In this document: positions 45,791-54,852 of the stretch, piece by piece | How the letters are laid out: every line of letters starts with the position of its first letter | Numbering within the stretch: the stretch's first letter is position 1 | Assembly (NCBI GenBank): GCA_963731125.1 | Contig: CAVSVP010000016.1 | Span: forward strand, 147,322-211,321 | Source of the DNA: CAVSVP01 sp963731125 | GTDB taxonomy: Bacteria; Pseudomonadota; Gammaproteobacteria; Competibacterales; Competibacteraceae | DNA: 64,000 bases | Direction of reading: 5' to 3' | Made by a program: the position numbers and the translations under genes | The notes under the pieces: generated by a model | What the model was told of the DNA's origin: nothing | Database searches by the model: none | Seen by the model: only the letters and a program-made list of their open reading frames with translations

Positions 45791-46999
45791 TAACGGGGCC
45801 GGGTCCTTCACGATTCCTTCGAGTTGGGCTGCCAGCCCCTTGGCAACCAACTCATTTCGATGGGGCAAAATTCCGATTTCCGCTGAACCAACACACTGGT
45901 GGGACAACCCAGTGGAAGTAGCCCCGGCCCAAGGGAAGCAGCTGGTGGTCGGCACAGCCGATGGCAAGGGGGTGGTGATCCGCAAAAGCGCGGAAGAGAA
46001 GGCGATTGATGGGAACCACGAGCAGGCCTGCCTCAAACCAGCCTGTAAAGAGAGCAAAACCTCGAAGCGCCATAGCGGCAAAAAGAAGGTGGCCATTTGG
46101 GGGGCCGCCTATACGATTGAACCGAATCCACGCACTCCGGACAAGGTGTTGGAATCGCTGTTGCAAACGACGGATCAAAAGCACTCGGAAGAGACCGCCA
46201 AACGCCGTCCCAAGCCGCTGCACAAACACATCCGCGCCAGCCTGCATCGCGATCAGGCCGATACCCTACAACCGGCTCGGGAAGAAATTTGCCGTTGGTT
46301 GGCCGACGAGTATCGCCAACGCAATCCCTCCGCAACGCATCAGCAAATTCTGATTATGGATGGAGAAAACAAGCTCTGGAAGATGGGCGAAGAGCTACAG
46401 CTCGATGTGCCTATCATTGAGATCTTGGACCTGCTCCATGCGAGTTCGTACGTATGGAAGGTCGTCCAAGCCCTGTATCCGCGGCGAACGACCCAAGAAC
46501 AGATTCCTCTGGTCAAGGAGCGAGTCGGACAGATTCTGCGCGGGGAGGTACAAAGCGTCATTCGGGGGTTTCGCTGGCAAGCCACCCACGAGCAACTCAC
46601 CGACGAACAGTGTGAGCCGGTGGACAAGGCCTGTGGCTACTTCGAGAAAAACGCCCATCGCATGCGCTACCACGAGTGCCTAGCGGCCGGCTACCCGATT
46701 GCCGCCGGTGTCATCGAAGGTGCTTGCCGACACGTGGTGGTCGACCGCATGGAAGGTACCGGAATGCACTGGGTAATCGAAGGTGCGCAAGCGATGCTGG
46801 GATTACGTTGTATCCACATTAATGGCGACTGGGAGCACTTTATGAAGTTCCATATCGAACAGGAATAGAAAGCACTCTATCCTGTCCACGCCGCCAATGA
46901 CTCCGCATTCTACCGACCTATGGTTGCCTGAGACGGCGCGGAGGACGGGTTACACCTAACCCGGAGGCTTACCTCATTGAGTTAAAGAGGATAATTACC

Positions 47000-47950
47000 G
47001 TGCCTAAGCGAAACGACAAACTGGACCTGGCAGCGCGGGCAGCCTGGTTTTATTACGTATCGGGTAACACACAAGAGGAAATTGCTGCCAAGCTCAATCT
47101 GTCCCGTCCCGGCGCGCAGCGATTGATCGCCTTAGCCATGGACGAAGGTATCGTTAAGGTGCGGATAGATCATCCCATCACCGACTGCATGGTCCTGGCC
47201 CGAGCGTTGCACAAACGTTTCGATCTCACGTTCTGCGATGTAGTGCCGACAGATCCCGACGGTCCAGGCGAAAACCTTAAGAACTTGGCTATCGCCGGCG
47301 CCTATCAGTTCGAGAAGGTGATCAGCCAGGACCGGTCGACTATAATCGCTCTGGGAACCGGCCGAACCCTGCGCGCCGCAGTGGACGAAATGATCAACAT
47401 AGACCGTCCCCAGCACCAGTTCGTTTCTTTGGCCGGCAATGTGGCTCGGGACGGTTCGACCAATCCGTACGACGCAGTCATGCATCTGACCGATAAAACA
47501 GGAGGAAAATGCTTTCTCCTGCCCGCCCCCGTAGTGGCTGACTCTGTTCCTCATCGGGATGAGCTAGCTAACCAAAAATTATATCGTATTATCAAAGAAA
47601 TGGCCATTAAGGCCGAGTTTACTTTTATCGGTATCGGTAGGATAGCTTACGACGCCCCCCTGCATAAAGATGGTTTCATTACCGGCGATGAGGTCGATGA
47701 ACTCATTCAAAGGGGCGCGGTCGGGGAAATGCTGGGTTGGACGCTCGATCAGAACGGTGTGCTGGTGTCTTTATCGTTGAACCGTCGGATCGCCAGTCTT
47801 ACTCTGCCACACCCACCCAACCATCCCACCATTGCGATAGCCGGCGGTGCCGCAAAAGCTCGAGCCATTTTGGCTGTGCTTAATGGGCGCTGGATCACCG
47901 GCTTGATCACCGACGAGGCGGCGGCAGAAGGTATCCTCAACATGGCATAG
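47000..47950 (+). CDS. SorC-family sugar-responsive transcriptional regulator
   Basis: A 316-residue regulator. The N-terminal helix-turn-helix is AAWFYYVSGNTQEEIAAKLN with LSRPGAQRLIALAMDEGIVK; the C-terminal two-thirds is the SorC effector-binding domain (VDEMINIDRPQHQFVSLAGN, GIGRIAYDAPLHKDGFITGD, VGEMLGWTLDQNG, AIAGGAAKARAILAVLNGRW). The GTG start follows AGAGGAT. SorC proteins control sorbitol, mannitol and related operons, which agrees with the downstream polyol genes; the palindrome at 56664-56688 is a candidate binding site. An insertion-filled 9 kb now separates it from those genes. Confidence 0.92.
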   Translation: MPKRNDKLDLAARAAWFYYVSGNTQEEIAAKLNLSRPGAQRLIALAMDEGIVKVRIDHPITDCMVLARALHKRFDLTFCDVVPTDPDGPGENLKNLAIAGAYQFEKVISQDRSTIIALGTGRTLRAAVDEMINIDRPQHQFVSLAGNVARDGSTNPYDAVMHLTDKTGGKCFLLPAPVVADSVPHRDELANQKLYRIIKEMAIKAEFTFIGIGRIAYDAPLHKDGFITGDEVDELIQRGAVGEMLGWTLDQNGVLVSLSLNRRIASLTLPHPPNHPTIAIAGGAAKARAILAVLNGRWITGLITDEAAAEGILNMA

Positions 47951-47952
47951 AA

Positions 47953-47989
47953 CATCGATTCTGTACCGGGCACGCCGGTAGTATCGATG
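47953..47989 (+). terminator. Two-part hairpin after the SorC gene
   Basis: CATCGAT/ATCGATG (47953-47959, 47983-47989) and TACCGG/CCGGTA (47964-47969, 47975-47980) form a stem with a small internal loop, 3 bases after the stop codon. A T-run is missing, so termination is only likely. Confidence 0.45.
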
Positions 47990-48088
47990 GGTCTTGTCGA
48001 TATCTCCATCAATATTTTTTCAACAAATCATAGACGGGATAAGCGCCTTTGCCGATAACGGAAATGTTATAGATCCGGAAATTGATAT

Positions 48089-49183
48089 TCAGACATCAAC
48101 GGCGGCATATTGGGTATCGGGCAGCTGAAAGAAGGAGATGGTCCGTTTGGCGCGATGTTGCAGCGATTGCAAAGTAGAGCGTAAGCGCTTTTTAAGATCA
48201 CCCTTGTTTTGAATCGGTTGTTTTCCCAAGCGTTTGTCCTTGACCGCTTCCCAGACATGGTCGTCTGGATTTAACTCGGGAGAACGCTTGGGTAAAAAGA
48301 AGACTCGTAGCGGTTGCCGATGCGCCCGGACGAAGGCGCGGACTTTACCGGCGCCATGAAATGACGCGTGGTTGGCCAGCCATATCAGGGGATGGGTTCG
48401 CCCTTTCAGCAGTTGTTTAAGAAATTCCACATAACGTGCCGAGTTGATGTGGCCCGCCTCCAAGGAATAGCGCATCTGGCCTTGTCCGGTGACCACCGAA
48501 AGCACGTTGTACCCGCCCCGGCGGTCCGTCACCCGAATCTCCGGTGGCTCCCCCACCAAGCCCCAGGTCCGCCCGGAACGGGTTCTCACCCCAATGCCCG
48601 CCTCATCCGCAAAGGCAATGTCCGCCCCCAGCTTCCTGGCTAACCGTTGAATCCGCGGGAATTTCTCCTCCCGAAACAACGCCACCTCCTGCGGGTCTTG
48701 CTCTACCGCCCGGTAGCAGGGCTTCTGATAGCCCAACCCTAGCTTTTTCAAATGCCCGCTGATCGTGCGCCCCGTCACCTGCACCCCAAACCGCTCTTGC
48801 AAGAGGGCCGCGAGAAGGTCACGCGTCCATAACCGCGGGTCATACCCATGCGCCAACGGCGTCGAATGCAGCACCGTCTCTTTCAACCACACCTCCATTG
48901 CTTCCGTCACCTGTGCTTCCGCACCCGGCGCCGGGTGGCTCTCCAGACCCTTCAATCCCTGGGTTTGATACCGCTGCAACCAATCATATAGGCAGCTGCG
49001 ACTCAGCCCCAATGCCCCAATGCCCCAATACCCCAATACCCCAATACCCCAATACCCCAATACCCCAATCACCACCTCCGGACTGTACCCTTGCTCTTCC
49101 ACCGCGCGAACCGCAATCTTACGAAGATACTCCAGCACCTGATCCGGCATCTTGCGCCCGTCTAGCTCCCAGTCCTCTGTCAT
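48089..49183 (-). CDS. IS630-family transposase with an internal repeat expansion
   Basis: A 364-residue transposase. SRSCLYDWLQRYQTQGLKGL near 60-79 is part of the DNA-binding region, and IAFADEAGIGVRTRSGRTWG near 190 and LPKRSPELNPDDHVWEAVKD near 308 are catalytic blocks. An 8-base tandem repeat (49007-49069) inserts about 16 residues of VLGYWGIG repeats into the N-terminal domain. The second catalytic position, usually Asp in (V/L)D-x-ASFH, reads ANHASFH, so activity is doubtful. Frame is intact because the total repeat length is a multiple of three. Confidence 0.87.
   Translation of the reverse strand: MTEDWELDGRKMPDQVLEYLRKIAVRAVEEQGYSPEVVIGVLGYWGIGVLGYWGIGALGLSRSCLYDWLQRYQTQGLKGLESHPAPGAEAQVTEAMEVWLKETVLHSTPLAHGYDPRLWTRDLLAALLQERFGVQVTGRTISGHLKKLGLGYQKPCYRAVEQDPQEVALFREEKFPRIQRLARKLGADIAFADEAGIGVRTRSGRTWGLVGEPPEIRVTDRRGGYNVLSVVTGQGQMRYSLEAGHINSARYVEFLKQLLKGRTHPLIWLANHASFHGAGKVRAFVRAHRQPLRVFFLPKRSPELNPDDHVWEAVKDKRLGKQPIQNKGDLKKRLRSTLQSLQHRAKRTISFFQLPDTQYAAVDV
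49007..49069. repeat. 8-bp tandem repeat array (CCCCAATR)
   Basis: Two CCCCAATG units, five CCCCAATA units and a final CCCCAAT, without interruption, inside a transposase gene. Gain or loss of one unit would shift the frame. Confidence 0.95.
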
Positions 49184-49270
49184 GGCCGTGCCCTCACTAC
49201 AAAACCCATATGACCTATCATACGCCGATCAAGCATTACTTTATATAGGGTTTTGTTCATGTCTGAATAT

Positions 49271-49431
49271 TACTTTCCGGGACTATAACCCTCGGTTTAC
49301 TCATTTTTCTAATGAGTTGAATTTTAAAATGAATTTTCAATTTTTTCAGGAATGAAAGTATTTTTTTGGTAAATATTCGGCCACCCCATGGTTGCCGAAA
49401 AATAGCACGGGACACAAAAGGAAAAATAGTG
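49271..49431. other. AT-rich spacer between two IS630 elements
   Basis: 160 bases with no gene; possibly a remnant of the original intergenic sequence. Confidence 0.4.
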
Positions 49432-49433
49432 TA

Positions 49434-50544
49434 AGTAATCAATCACAAGTATTTTAACATTTTATGAGAATGCGATCTGGTATTCAGTGCCGATGTTTCT
49501 CAGGATCTTAAAGAGCTCTTCTCTGAGACTGGAAAAGGATTCGTAGGCCGAGAAGGGCAACCATTCATATTTGATCTTGCGCCACAAGATTTCGATCAAA
49601 TTTAATTCCGGTGAATACGGGGCGAGGAATTCTAGCTGCAGACCGGTAGCGTGCCAGCGTTCCCGGTTTGCCGCAACCGCTTCGCTGGTATGGAGCGAGG
49701 CATTATCGAGTACCACGACGGTGGGTTTTTCTCGGGTCTTGGCAAACGCATCAAAGCAGGCGATCACGACCGCGGTATCGATGGTGCCCTCAAAGACATA
49801 GGACTGAACTTCACTCGTCCGATCCATAAACCCGAGCACATGGAGCCGCTGGCTGTGGGACGCGGGTAACTCGATCGTCTCGCCGCGGGGTTGCCACGCG
49901 TAAGCCATCGCCGGGACGAGGGTAAAGCCGGACTCATCAAAATAATACCGCTCAATCGCCCCGCTCGCCTCGCGCTCAATCAACTCGGCAAGCCGTTCCA
50001 CCGAAGCGGCAAACGCCTGGGGATCGCGCTTGTCTTTAAGCGATTGTCGCACCCGCTTCCACACCCGCCCGGCCCGTCTGCACAACCGTTTAATCGTCGT
50101 CATACTGACCTGCTGCCCGCAGCGCTTCTCTAACGCCGCCAGCACCCGCTTGAGGGAGCGTGGCTCCGCTTCGAGCCACGCCAGCACCGGCGCTTCTTCC
50201 GCGGCGCTGAGTTTGCGCGGCCGACCACGGCGCGCTTGATCCAGTAACCCCACTAACCCCTGACGCGCCCACGCTTTCAGCCAACTGGAAACCGTCTGCC
50301 GACACACCCCATAGATCGCCGCGATCGCTTGAACCCGATAACCCGACGCACTCAGCAAAATCGCATGGGCGCGCATCCGTGTCCAATGAAACGGGTGGTG
50401 TTTGTGCATCTCGTGTAGCGTCACCTTCTCGGGCTCGCTCAGGGGGGTTACCAATAGCATAAGTCGCCTATCACAAATGGGGCTCTAGAATAGAATAAGG
50501 TTACCTCATTTTTACTTTTGTTAAAATACTTATGGCCGACTACT
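49434..50544 (-). mobile_element. IS630-family element, copy B
   Basis: The reverse-orientation copy of the element at 39084-40194, same length, flanked by TA (49432-49433 and 50545-50546). Together the two copies are a substrate for a 10-kb inversion. Confidence 0.92.
49462..50460 (-). CDS. IS630-family transposase, copy B
   Basis: A 332-residue transposase differing from copy A (39168-40166) by four residues: K for Q in MHKHHP, R for S in QARRGRP, C for G in EKRCGQQ and Q for K in SHSQRL. The DDE residues FDESGF, VVLDNASLH and PELNLIEILW are intact. The near identity indicates recent transposition within this genome. Confidence 0.93.
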   Translation of the reverse strand: MLLVTPLSEPEKVTLHEMHKHHPFHWTRMRAHAILLSASGYRVQAIAAIYGVCRQTVSSWLKAWARQGLVGLLDQARRGRPRKLSAAEEAPVLAWLEAEPRSLKRVLAALEKRCGQQVSMTTIKRLCRRAGRVWKRVRQSLKDKRDPQAFAASVERLAELIEREASGAIERYYFDESGFTLVPAMAYAWQPRGETIELPASHSQRLHVLGFMDRTSEVQSYVFEGTIDTAVVIACFDAFAKTREKPTVVVLDNASLHTSEAVAANRERWHATGLQLEFLAPYSPELNLIEILWRKIKYEWLPFSAYESFSSLREELFKILRNIGTEYQIAFS

Positions 50545-50761
50545 TATAAACGGGTCCATGGAAGGTACCCCAAACACTCACCTTACAGCTGAGCAGCCTC
50601 ACCCGGGGTTTTGTGTCATTGGAGAACCCTGCTCCCGCTTTGCTCAAGACGGGGTGACGATTACCAAACAAGAACACATCGAGCTACGCCCCCTATGGCA
50701 GGATAGATGTCGTCCCACAGAAAGCGTAAACTGTCAATTGAGGGGGTGAAGGTGAGAGACG

Positions 50762-51262
50762 ATGAGAACCTATTCGGCAGAATTTAAGGCCAGCATCATT
50801 GAGAAACTGTTACCCCCGCAGCATGTGGAGGTGGTGCAGTTGGCCCAGGAAAGCGGGATTCCCAAGGATACGCTTTACAGCTGGCGGAGCCAGGCCCGCC
50901 GGGAACGGGGCCTGACGGCATCGCCGGCGGCGGAGGCGGGACACCGCTGGAGTAGTGAAGAGAAGGTTACCGTCGTGGTGGAGACGGCGGCGCTGAATGA
51001 GGCGGCATTGGGCGAATACTGCCGTCAGCGCGGGCTCTATCCGGAACCAATCACCACCTGGCGTGCGGCCTGCCAACAGGCCAATCCGGTGGCCCCCTCC
51101 CCCAAAGCGCGTCCCTTAAGCGAGGCCCAAGCCGATAAACGGCGGATTCGCGACCTGGAGCGCGAATTGCGCCGCAAGGACAAAGCCTTAGCCGAGGCGG
51201 CGGCGTTGCTGGTGCTCCAAAAAAAAGCCCAGGCCATCTGGGGGGACAGCGAGGACGTCTGA
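50762..51262 (+). CDS. IS3 OrfA, second type
   Basis: A 166-residue protein with two helix-turn-helix segments (VVQLAQESGIPKDTLYSWRS and LNEAALGEYCRQRGLYPEPI) and a charged coil (KRRIRDLERELRRKDKALAE). It ends just after a slippery run of eight A at 51219-51226, placed for a -1 shift into OrfB. GAGAGACG precedes the ATG. Confidence 0.88.
   Translation: MRTYSAEFKASIIEKLLPPQHVEVVQLAQESGIPKDTLYSWRSQARRERGLTASPAAEAGHRWSSEEKVTVVVETAALNEAALGEYCRQRGLYPEPITTWRAACQQANPVAPSPKARPLSEAQADKRRIRDLERELRRKDKALAEAAALLVLQKKAQAIWGDSEDV
51219..51227 (+). promoter_or_regulatory. Programmed -1 frameshift site (A8G)
   Basis: Eight A followed by G at the end of orfA. Slipping back one base on AAA AAA opens a frame (KSPGHLGGQRGRLISPIARQ) that runs without a stop into OrfB, giving the OrfAB transposase expected of IS3 elements. 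Confidence 0.75.
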
Positions 51263-51288
51263 TTAGCCCGATAGCTCGCCAGCAAGCG

Positions 51289-52326
51289 GTGGCGCTGATT
51301 GCCGAAGCCCACCGCCAGGGGGCTCGCTTAGCGCCGGCGTGTCGCCAGCTGGGCCTGAGTCTGCGCACCTATCAGCGCTGGACCCAGGGGGAAGCCGTCA
51401 AGGCCGATGGCCGTCCGACGGCAGCGCGCCCCCCGCCAGCCAATCAACTCAGTGCGGCAGAACGGGCGCAGGTGTTGGCAACCTGCCATACCCCTGCGCC
51501 TGCCAGGTTGCCGCCCAGTCAAATCGTGCCGCGCTTGGCAGATCAAGGGGAGTACCTGGCCTCGGAATCCACCTTCTACCGAATTCTGCATGACGCGGAG
51601 GAACAACGCCATCGGGGGCGCAGCCGCGCTCCCCGGCCACCGGCGCCGCCGCCGCGCCACTGTGCCCGCGGCCCATGCGAGGTCTGGTCATGGGATATCA
51701 CTTGGTTGCCAGGCCCAGTGAAGGGGCTGTTTTTCTACCTCTATCTCATTATTGACCTCTATAGCCGCAAAATCGTCGGCTGGGAAGTGTATGCGTGCGA
51801 AAGTGCAGCCTATGCCGCTGAGGTGGTGCGCCGGGCGGTCCTGGTGGAGCAGTGTCGGGATCAGCCCTTGGTGCGGCATGCCGATAATGGCAGTCCCATG
51901 AAGGGCAGTGCCTTATTGGAAACGCTCTACCGGCTCGGGGTCGTGACCTCCTACAGCCGCCCCCGGGGGAGCAATGACAACCCATTCTCGGAGGCCGTCT
52001 TTCGGACCTGTAAATATCGGCCGGAATACCCTGAGCACGGATTTGCCTCGCTGGAGGCCGCCCGTGCGTGGATACTGCAGTTCGTGACCTGGTACAATCA
52101 CGACCATCGCCATAGTCGGATTCGCTTCGTGACCCCGCACGAACGCCATAGCGGCCAAGAAGCCGCCATCATAGCGCAACGCGAGGCGGTGTATGAACAG
52201 GCCAAGGCACGCCACCCCGAGCGCTGGCAGGGCGCCATCCGCAACTGGAAGCCGGTCACCGAGGTGTGGCTAAACCCAGCCGCTGAGGTGCTGGACCATG
52301 TTCCCGGTCTACCACAGACCGAATAG
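51289..52326 (+). CDS. IS3 OrfB integrase, second type
   Basis: A 345-residue rve-type integrase: ACRQLGLSLRTYQRW near the start, the DDE residues in VWSWDITWLPGPVKG (about 135), VRHADNGSPMKGSAL (about 204) and SNDNPFSEAVFRTCKYRP (about 235), then TWYNHDHRHSRIRFVTP. The frame is open upstream to the A8G slip site. It is complete and looks active. Confidence 0.9.
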   Translation: MALIAEAHRQGARLAPACRQLGLSLRTYQRWTQGEAVKADGRPTAARPPPANQLSAAERAQVLATCHTPAPARLPPSQIVPRLADQGEYLASESTFYRILHDAEEQRHRGRSRAPRPPAPPPRHCARGPCEVWSWDITWLPGPVKGLFFYLYLIIDLYSRKIVGWEVYACESAAYAAEVVRRAVLVEQCRDQPLVRHADNGSPMKGSALLETLYRLGVVTSYSRPRGSNDNPFSEAVFRTCKYRPEYPEHGFASLEAARAWILQFVTWYNHDHRHSRIRFVTPHERHSGQEAAIIAQREAVYEQAKARHPERWQGAIRNWKPVTEVWLNPAAEVLDHVPGLPQTE

Positions 52327-52344
52327 AAAAAGACGACAACTATC

Positions 52345-54036
52345 TTGACAAACACCGTACGCCAGCGAGCCAGCTATTGGGAAGCCCAGCATGGGCGAGC
52401 CAAAGCCAAGATAGCGCAGCTGGAACAAGAGCTGGTTGGCAAGGATGCCAACATCAAAGATCTGCAGAACCGCTTGTTCGGGAAGCAGAGCGAGAAGCAC
52501 GCGGGGCTGAAGTCTGAAAAGGACGACTCCGCTGAGCCCCGCTCGAGGCGCCAGCGTGGCCAACAACCAGGCCATCGTAGCCATGCGCGTACCCAACGGG
52601 CTCATCTTCCCGTGGTGACCGAGGAGAGGGAGCTACCGGCGGAGGAGACATGCTGTGCGCAGGGTGGCTTACCGCATCGGCGTAATCCGGCCCTGGATGA
52701 GCAGAGTGAGGTCATTGAGGTGGAGGTGAAAGCGCACCGCCGTCGCGATCGCCGCCAGTCCTATACCCGCCACCCGGGTTGCCGCTGTGAGGGTACGCCG
52801 GTCATTATCACCGCTCCTGCCCCCGCGCGGTTGATTCCCCGCCGCCCCTACGGGGTCAGCTTCTGGGTGGAAGTGATCTTGGGGAAATACCGCTATGGGC
52901 AACCCACCCACCGTTATCTGCAGGACCTCAGGGATCAGGGCCTGCCGGTTTCACCGGGAACGGTCGGCGGTGGCTTGCAAGCACTCGTGCCCCTGGTTGA
53001 GCCGGTGCGCGAAGCGCTCTACGACCAACAGATGAGTGAACGGCTGTTTCACAACGATGAGACCCGCTGGGAAGTGTTTGTGGAGCGCGAGGACAAGGTC
53101 GGCACCCGCTGGTATCTGTGGCTGACCCGATCGGCCTCGGTCATCTTCTATTGTCTCGATCCGAGTCGCAGTGCAGCGGTGCCGGGGGCGCATTTTGCGG
53201 GCCTAAAGCATGACCAGGTCATTATCGTCTGCGATCGGTATAGCGCGTATAAAAAGCTCGCCCGAGTGGTCGAGGGCATCCTGCTGGCGTTTTGCTGGGC
53301 GCCTGTGCGTCGCGACTTCCTGGCTGCCGGACGGTCCTTTGCCGAGTTGCAGGGATGGGCGCTGCAGTGGAAGGAGCGTATTGGCACACGCTACCATCTC
53401 AACAGGCTTCGGCTCGAGCAGTGGGAGCCGGAGCGGGCACTGAGCGAGCAGTCCGAGGCCTTTGCACAACCTCACCAGGCGTTGCAAACGAGCCTGCAAC
53501 AACTGCATGATGAGGCCAGCGCGGTGGTAGCCCCTGCCACCGACGCCGCGCAAACCGATCCTGCCACCGCCAGCGAAGCTCAGCCGAGGGCGCCGGGGGC
53601 GCCCTTATCCAAGGGGGCGCAACGCCAACAACAGCAGGTGCTCCACAGCCTGCTTGAGCCCTGGCCCGGGTTGAGCCTATTTCTCGATCACCCCGCAGTC
53701 CCGCTAGACAACAACCGCGCCGAGAACGCCCTGCGCACGCCGGTGACCGGACGCAAGAACTACTATGGTTCGGGCAGCCTGTGGAGTGCGCAGTTGACCG
53801 CCACCGCGTTCTCCGTGCTGCAGACGCTGGGGCTGTGGGGCATCAACCCGCGGCACTGGCTAACGGTCTATCTCCAGGCGTGTGCCGACAATGGTGGCCG
53901 CCCCCCGCGGGATCTTGATCCCTTTCTGCCGTGGCGCATGGAGGAACCGCGACGTGCTGAGCTGACCCGACCCTACCCCGCCCAGGCGCCGCCGGCCTCA
54001 CCCACCGCGCCCGTGCCCGGTCACGACCGCTCGTGA
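52345..54036 (+). CDS. IS66-type transposase (stand-alone TnpC)
   Basis: A 563-residue IS66 transposase. A helical N-terminus (KIAQLEQELVGKDANIKDLQ), basic GQQPGHRSHARTQRA, a metal-site-like segment, then the DDE core: RLFHNDETRWEVFVERED (about 235), VIIVCDRYSAYKKL (about 295) and PLDNNRAENALRTPVTGRKN (about 455). No tnpA or tnpB accompanies it, unlike the IS66 element at 34857-37499. The TTG start at 52345 lies 18 bases after OrfB. Its TGA overlaps the GTG start of the DUF4338 gene (GTGA), implying translational coupling. Confidence 0.88.
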   Translation: MTNTVRQRASYWEAQHGRAKAKIAQLEQELVGKDANIKDLQNRLFGKQSEKHAGLKSEKDDSAEPRSRRQRGQQPGHRSHARTQRAHLPVVTEERELPAEETCCAQGGLPHRRNPALDEQSEVIEVEVKAHRRRDRRQSYTRHPGCRCEGTPVIITAPAPARLIPRRPYGVSFWVEVILGKYRYGQPTHRYLQDLRDQGLPVSPGTVGGGLQALVPLVEPVREALYDQQMSERLFHNDETRWEVFVEREDKVGTRWYLWLTRSASVIFYCLDPSRSAAVPGAHFAGLKHDQVIIVCDRYSAYKKLARVVEGILLAFCWAPVRRDFLAAGRSFAELQGWALQWKERIGTRYHLNRLRLEQWEPERALSEQSEAFAQPHQALQTSLQQLHDEASAVVAPATDAAQTDPATASEAQPRAPGAPLSKGAQRQQQQVLHSLLEPWPGLSLFLDHPAVPLDNNRAENALRTPVTGRKNYYGSGSLWSAQLTATAFSVLQTLGLWGINPRHWLTVYLQACADNGGRPPRDLDPFLPWRMEEPRRAELTRPYPAQAPPASPTAPVPGHDRS

Positions 54037-54852
54037 GCCATCGCGACTGTGGCCGCCCCTTCCGTGCCAAGGAGATCGCCCAGATCCGCCGCCTCATTGC
54101 CGAGGCGCCCGGACGCACCCGCGCCGAACTCTCCCGCCTGACCTGTCAGGTGCTGGGCTGGTATAAGCCCGATGGGGGCTGGAAAGACATGTCCGCCCGC
54201 GTGGCCATGCTGCGAATGCACCGCGATGGGCTGATCGAGCTGCCACCCCCGCGTCGCTCGCGACCCCAGGCAACGGTGGCGATCACCTCGCAAACCGATC
54301 CCGGCCCGGCGATCGTCAGCCCGGCTCGGGCCCTCACCCCGCTGCGCTGGCAAGCGGTTCAAAACCGCCACGATTCGCGGTTGTGGACCGAGTACCTCCA
54401 CCGCTACCACTATCTGGGCTATCAACCCTTGCCCGGCGCGCAACTGCGCTATCTTATCTTCTCCGATCAGCAGCCGATCGCGCTACTCGGCTTTGGCGCC
54501 GCCGCCTGGCAGGTCGCACCACGCGATCACTATATCGGCTGGAGCCACGAGCAGCGCCAGCGCCATCTCCCACTGATCGTCAACAATGCCCGCTTTCTGA
54601 TCCTGCCCTGGGTACACTCCCGCAATCTGGCCTCCATGATCTTGGCCAAGGCCGCCCGCCTGCTTCCCGGGCACTGGCAGCAGCGCTATGGCTATCGCCC
54701 TGTCCTGATGGAGACCTTCGTGGAGAAACCCCGCTTTCAGGGCACCTGCTACCAGGCGGCCAATTGGCTTTACCTGGGTCAAACCAAGGGCCGGGGAAAA
54801 CTGGGACCGGCCGGAAAACAGAGCGCCCCCATCAAGGACTTATGGGTTTATC

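Larger units (their letters stand above)
42924..45895 (+). mobile_element. IS3-family element inside ISKra4
   Basis: The ends TGTTTTGCTTCAGATGG (42924) and, inverted, TGTGTTGGTTCAGCGGA (ending at 45895) are alike over about 32 bases. The 4-bp direct repeat CTGG flanks them (42920-42923 and 45896-45899), and the ISKra4 frame closes exactly on its removal. It carries orfA and orfB plus a second IS4-type element and a 107-bp palindrome in its 3' part. Confidence 0.9.
40584..46868 (+). pseudogene. ISKra4-family transposase, interrupted
   Basis: The frame runs through 40584-40635, 42433-42923 and 45900-46868, giving about 500 residues. It starts MSSINESALGIKGQELV and joins across the first insertion to DRAYGLLEIVELAYRQGTAI. 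KFSYLLQDWDQSLAVETAYA and SVHSLERTNRSLAQSVESYW join across the IS3 element to WDNPVEVAPAQGKQLVVG. Then come the ISKra4 blocks GTADGKGVVIRK, KKKVAIWGAAYTIEPNPR, QQILIMDGENKLW, LDLLHASSYVWKV and IAAGVIEGACRHVVVDRMEG. Apart from the insertions, only a TAG at 42633-42635 breaks the frame. Confidence 0.87.
40519..46914 (+). mobile_element. ISKra4-family element, host of a nested stack (stack 2)
   Basis: The left end GGTAGACTCCTCCGTTGG (40519) and a right end of similar inverted sequence (CCAATGACTCCGCATTCTACC region, ending about 46914) bound an element of about 1.6 kb once insertions are removed. Inside it lie a DDE element (40636-42423) and an IS3 element (42924-45895). Right-end position is approximate. 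Confidence 0.75.
48085..49270 (-). mobile_element. IS630-like element, second type
   Basis: Ends ATATTCAGACATCAAC (48085) and, inverted, ATATTCAGACATGAAC (ending 49270), one mismatch in 16, bound about 1.19 kb. It carries one transposase gene. Confidence 0.8.
50732..52350 (+). mobile_element. IS3-family element, second type
   Basis: A TGTCAA end at 50732 and an inverted TTGACA at 52345-52350 are the best boundaries seen, but identity fades after six bases and no target duplication was found. It carries orfA and orfB. The bounds are provisional; the two genes that follow might belong to the same unit. Confidence 0.6.

Noticed and set aside
49007..49069. CRISPR array
   Set aside because: The unit is 8 bp in direct tandem without spacers.
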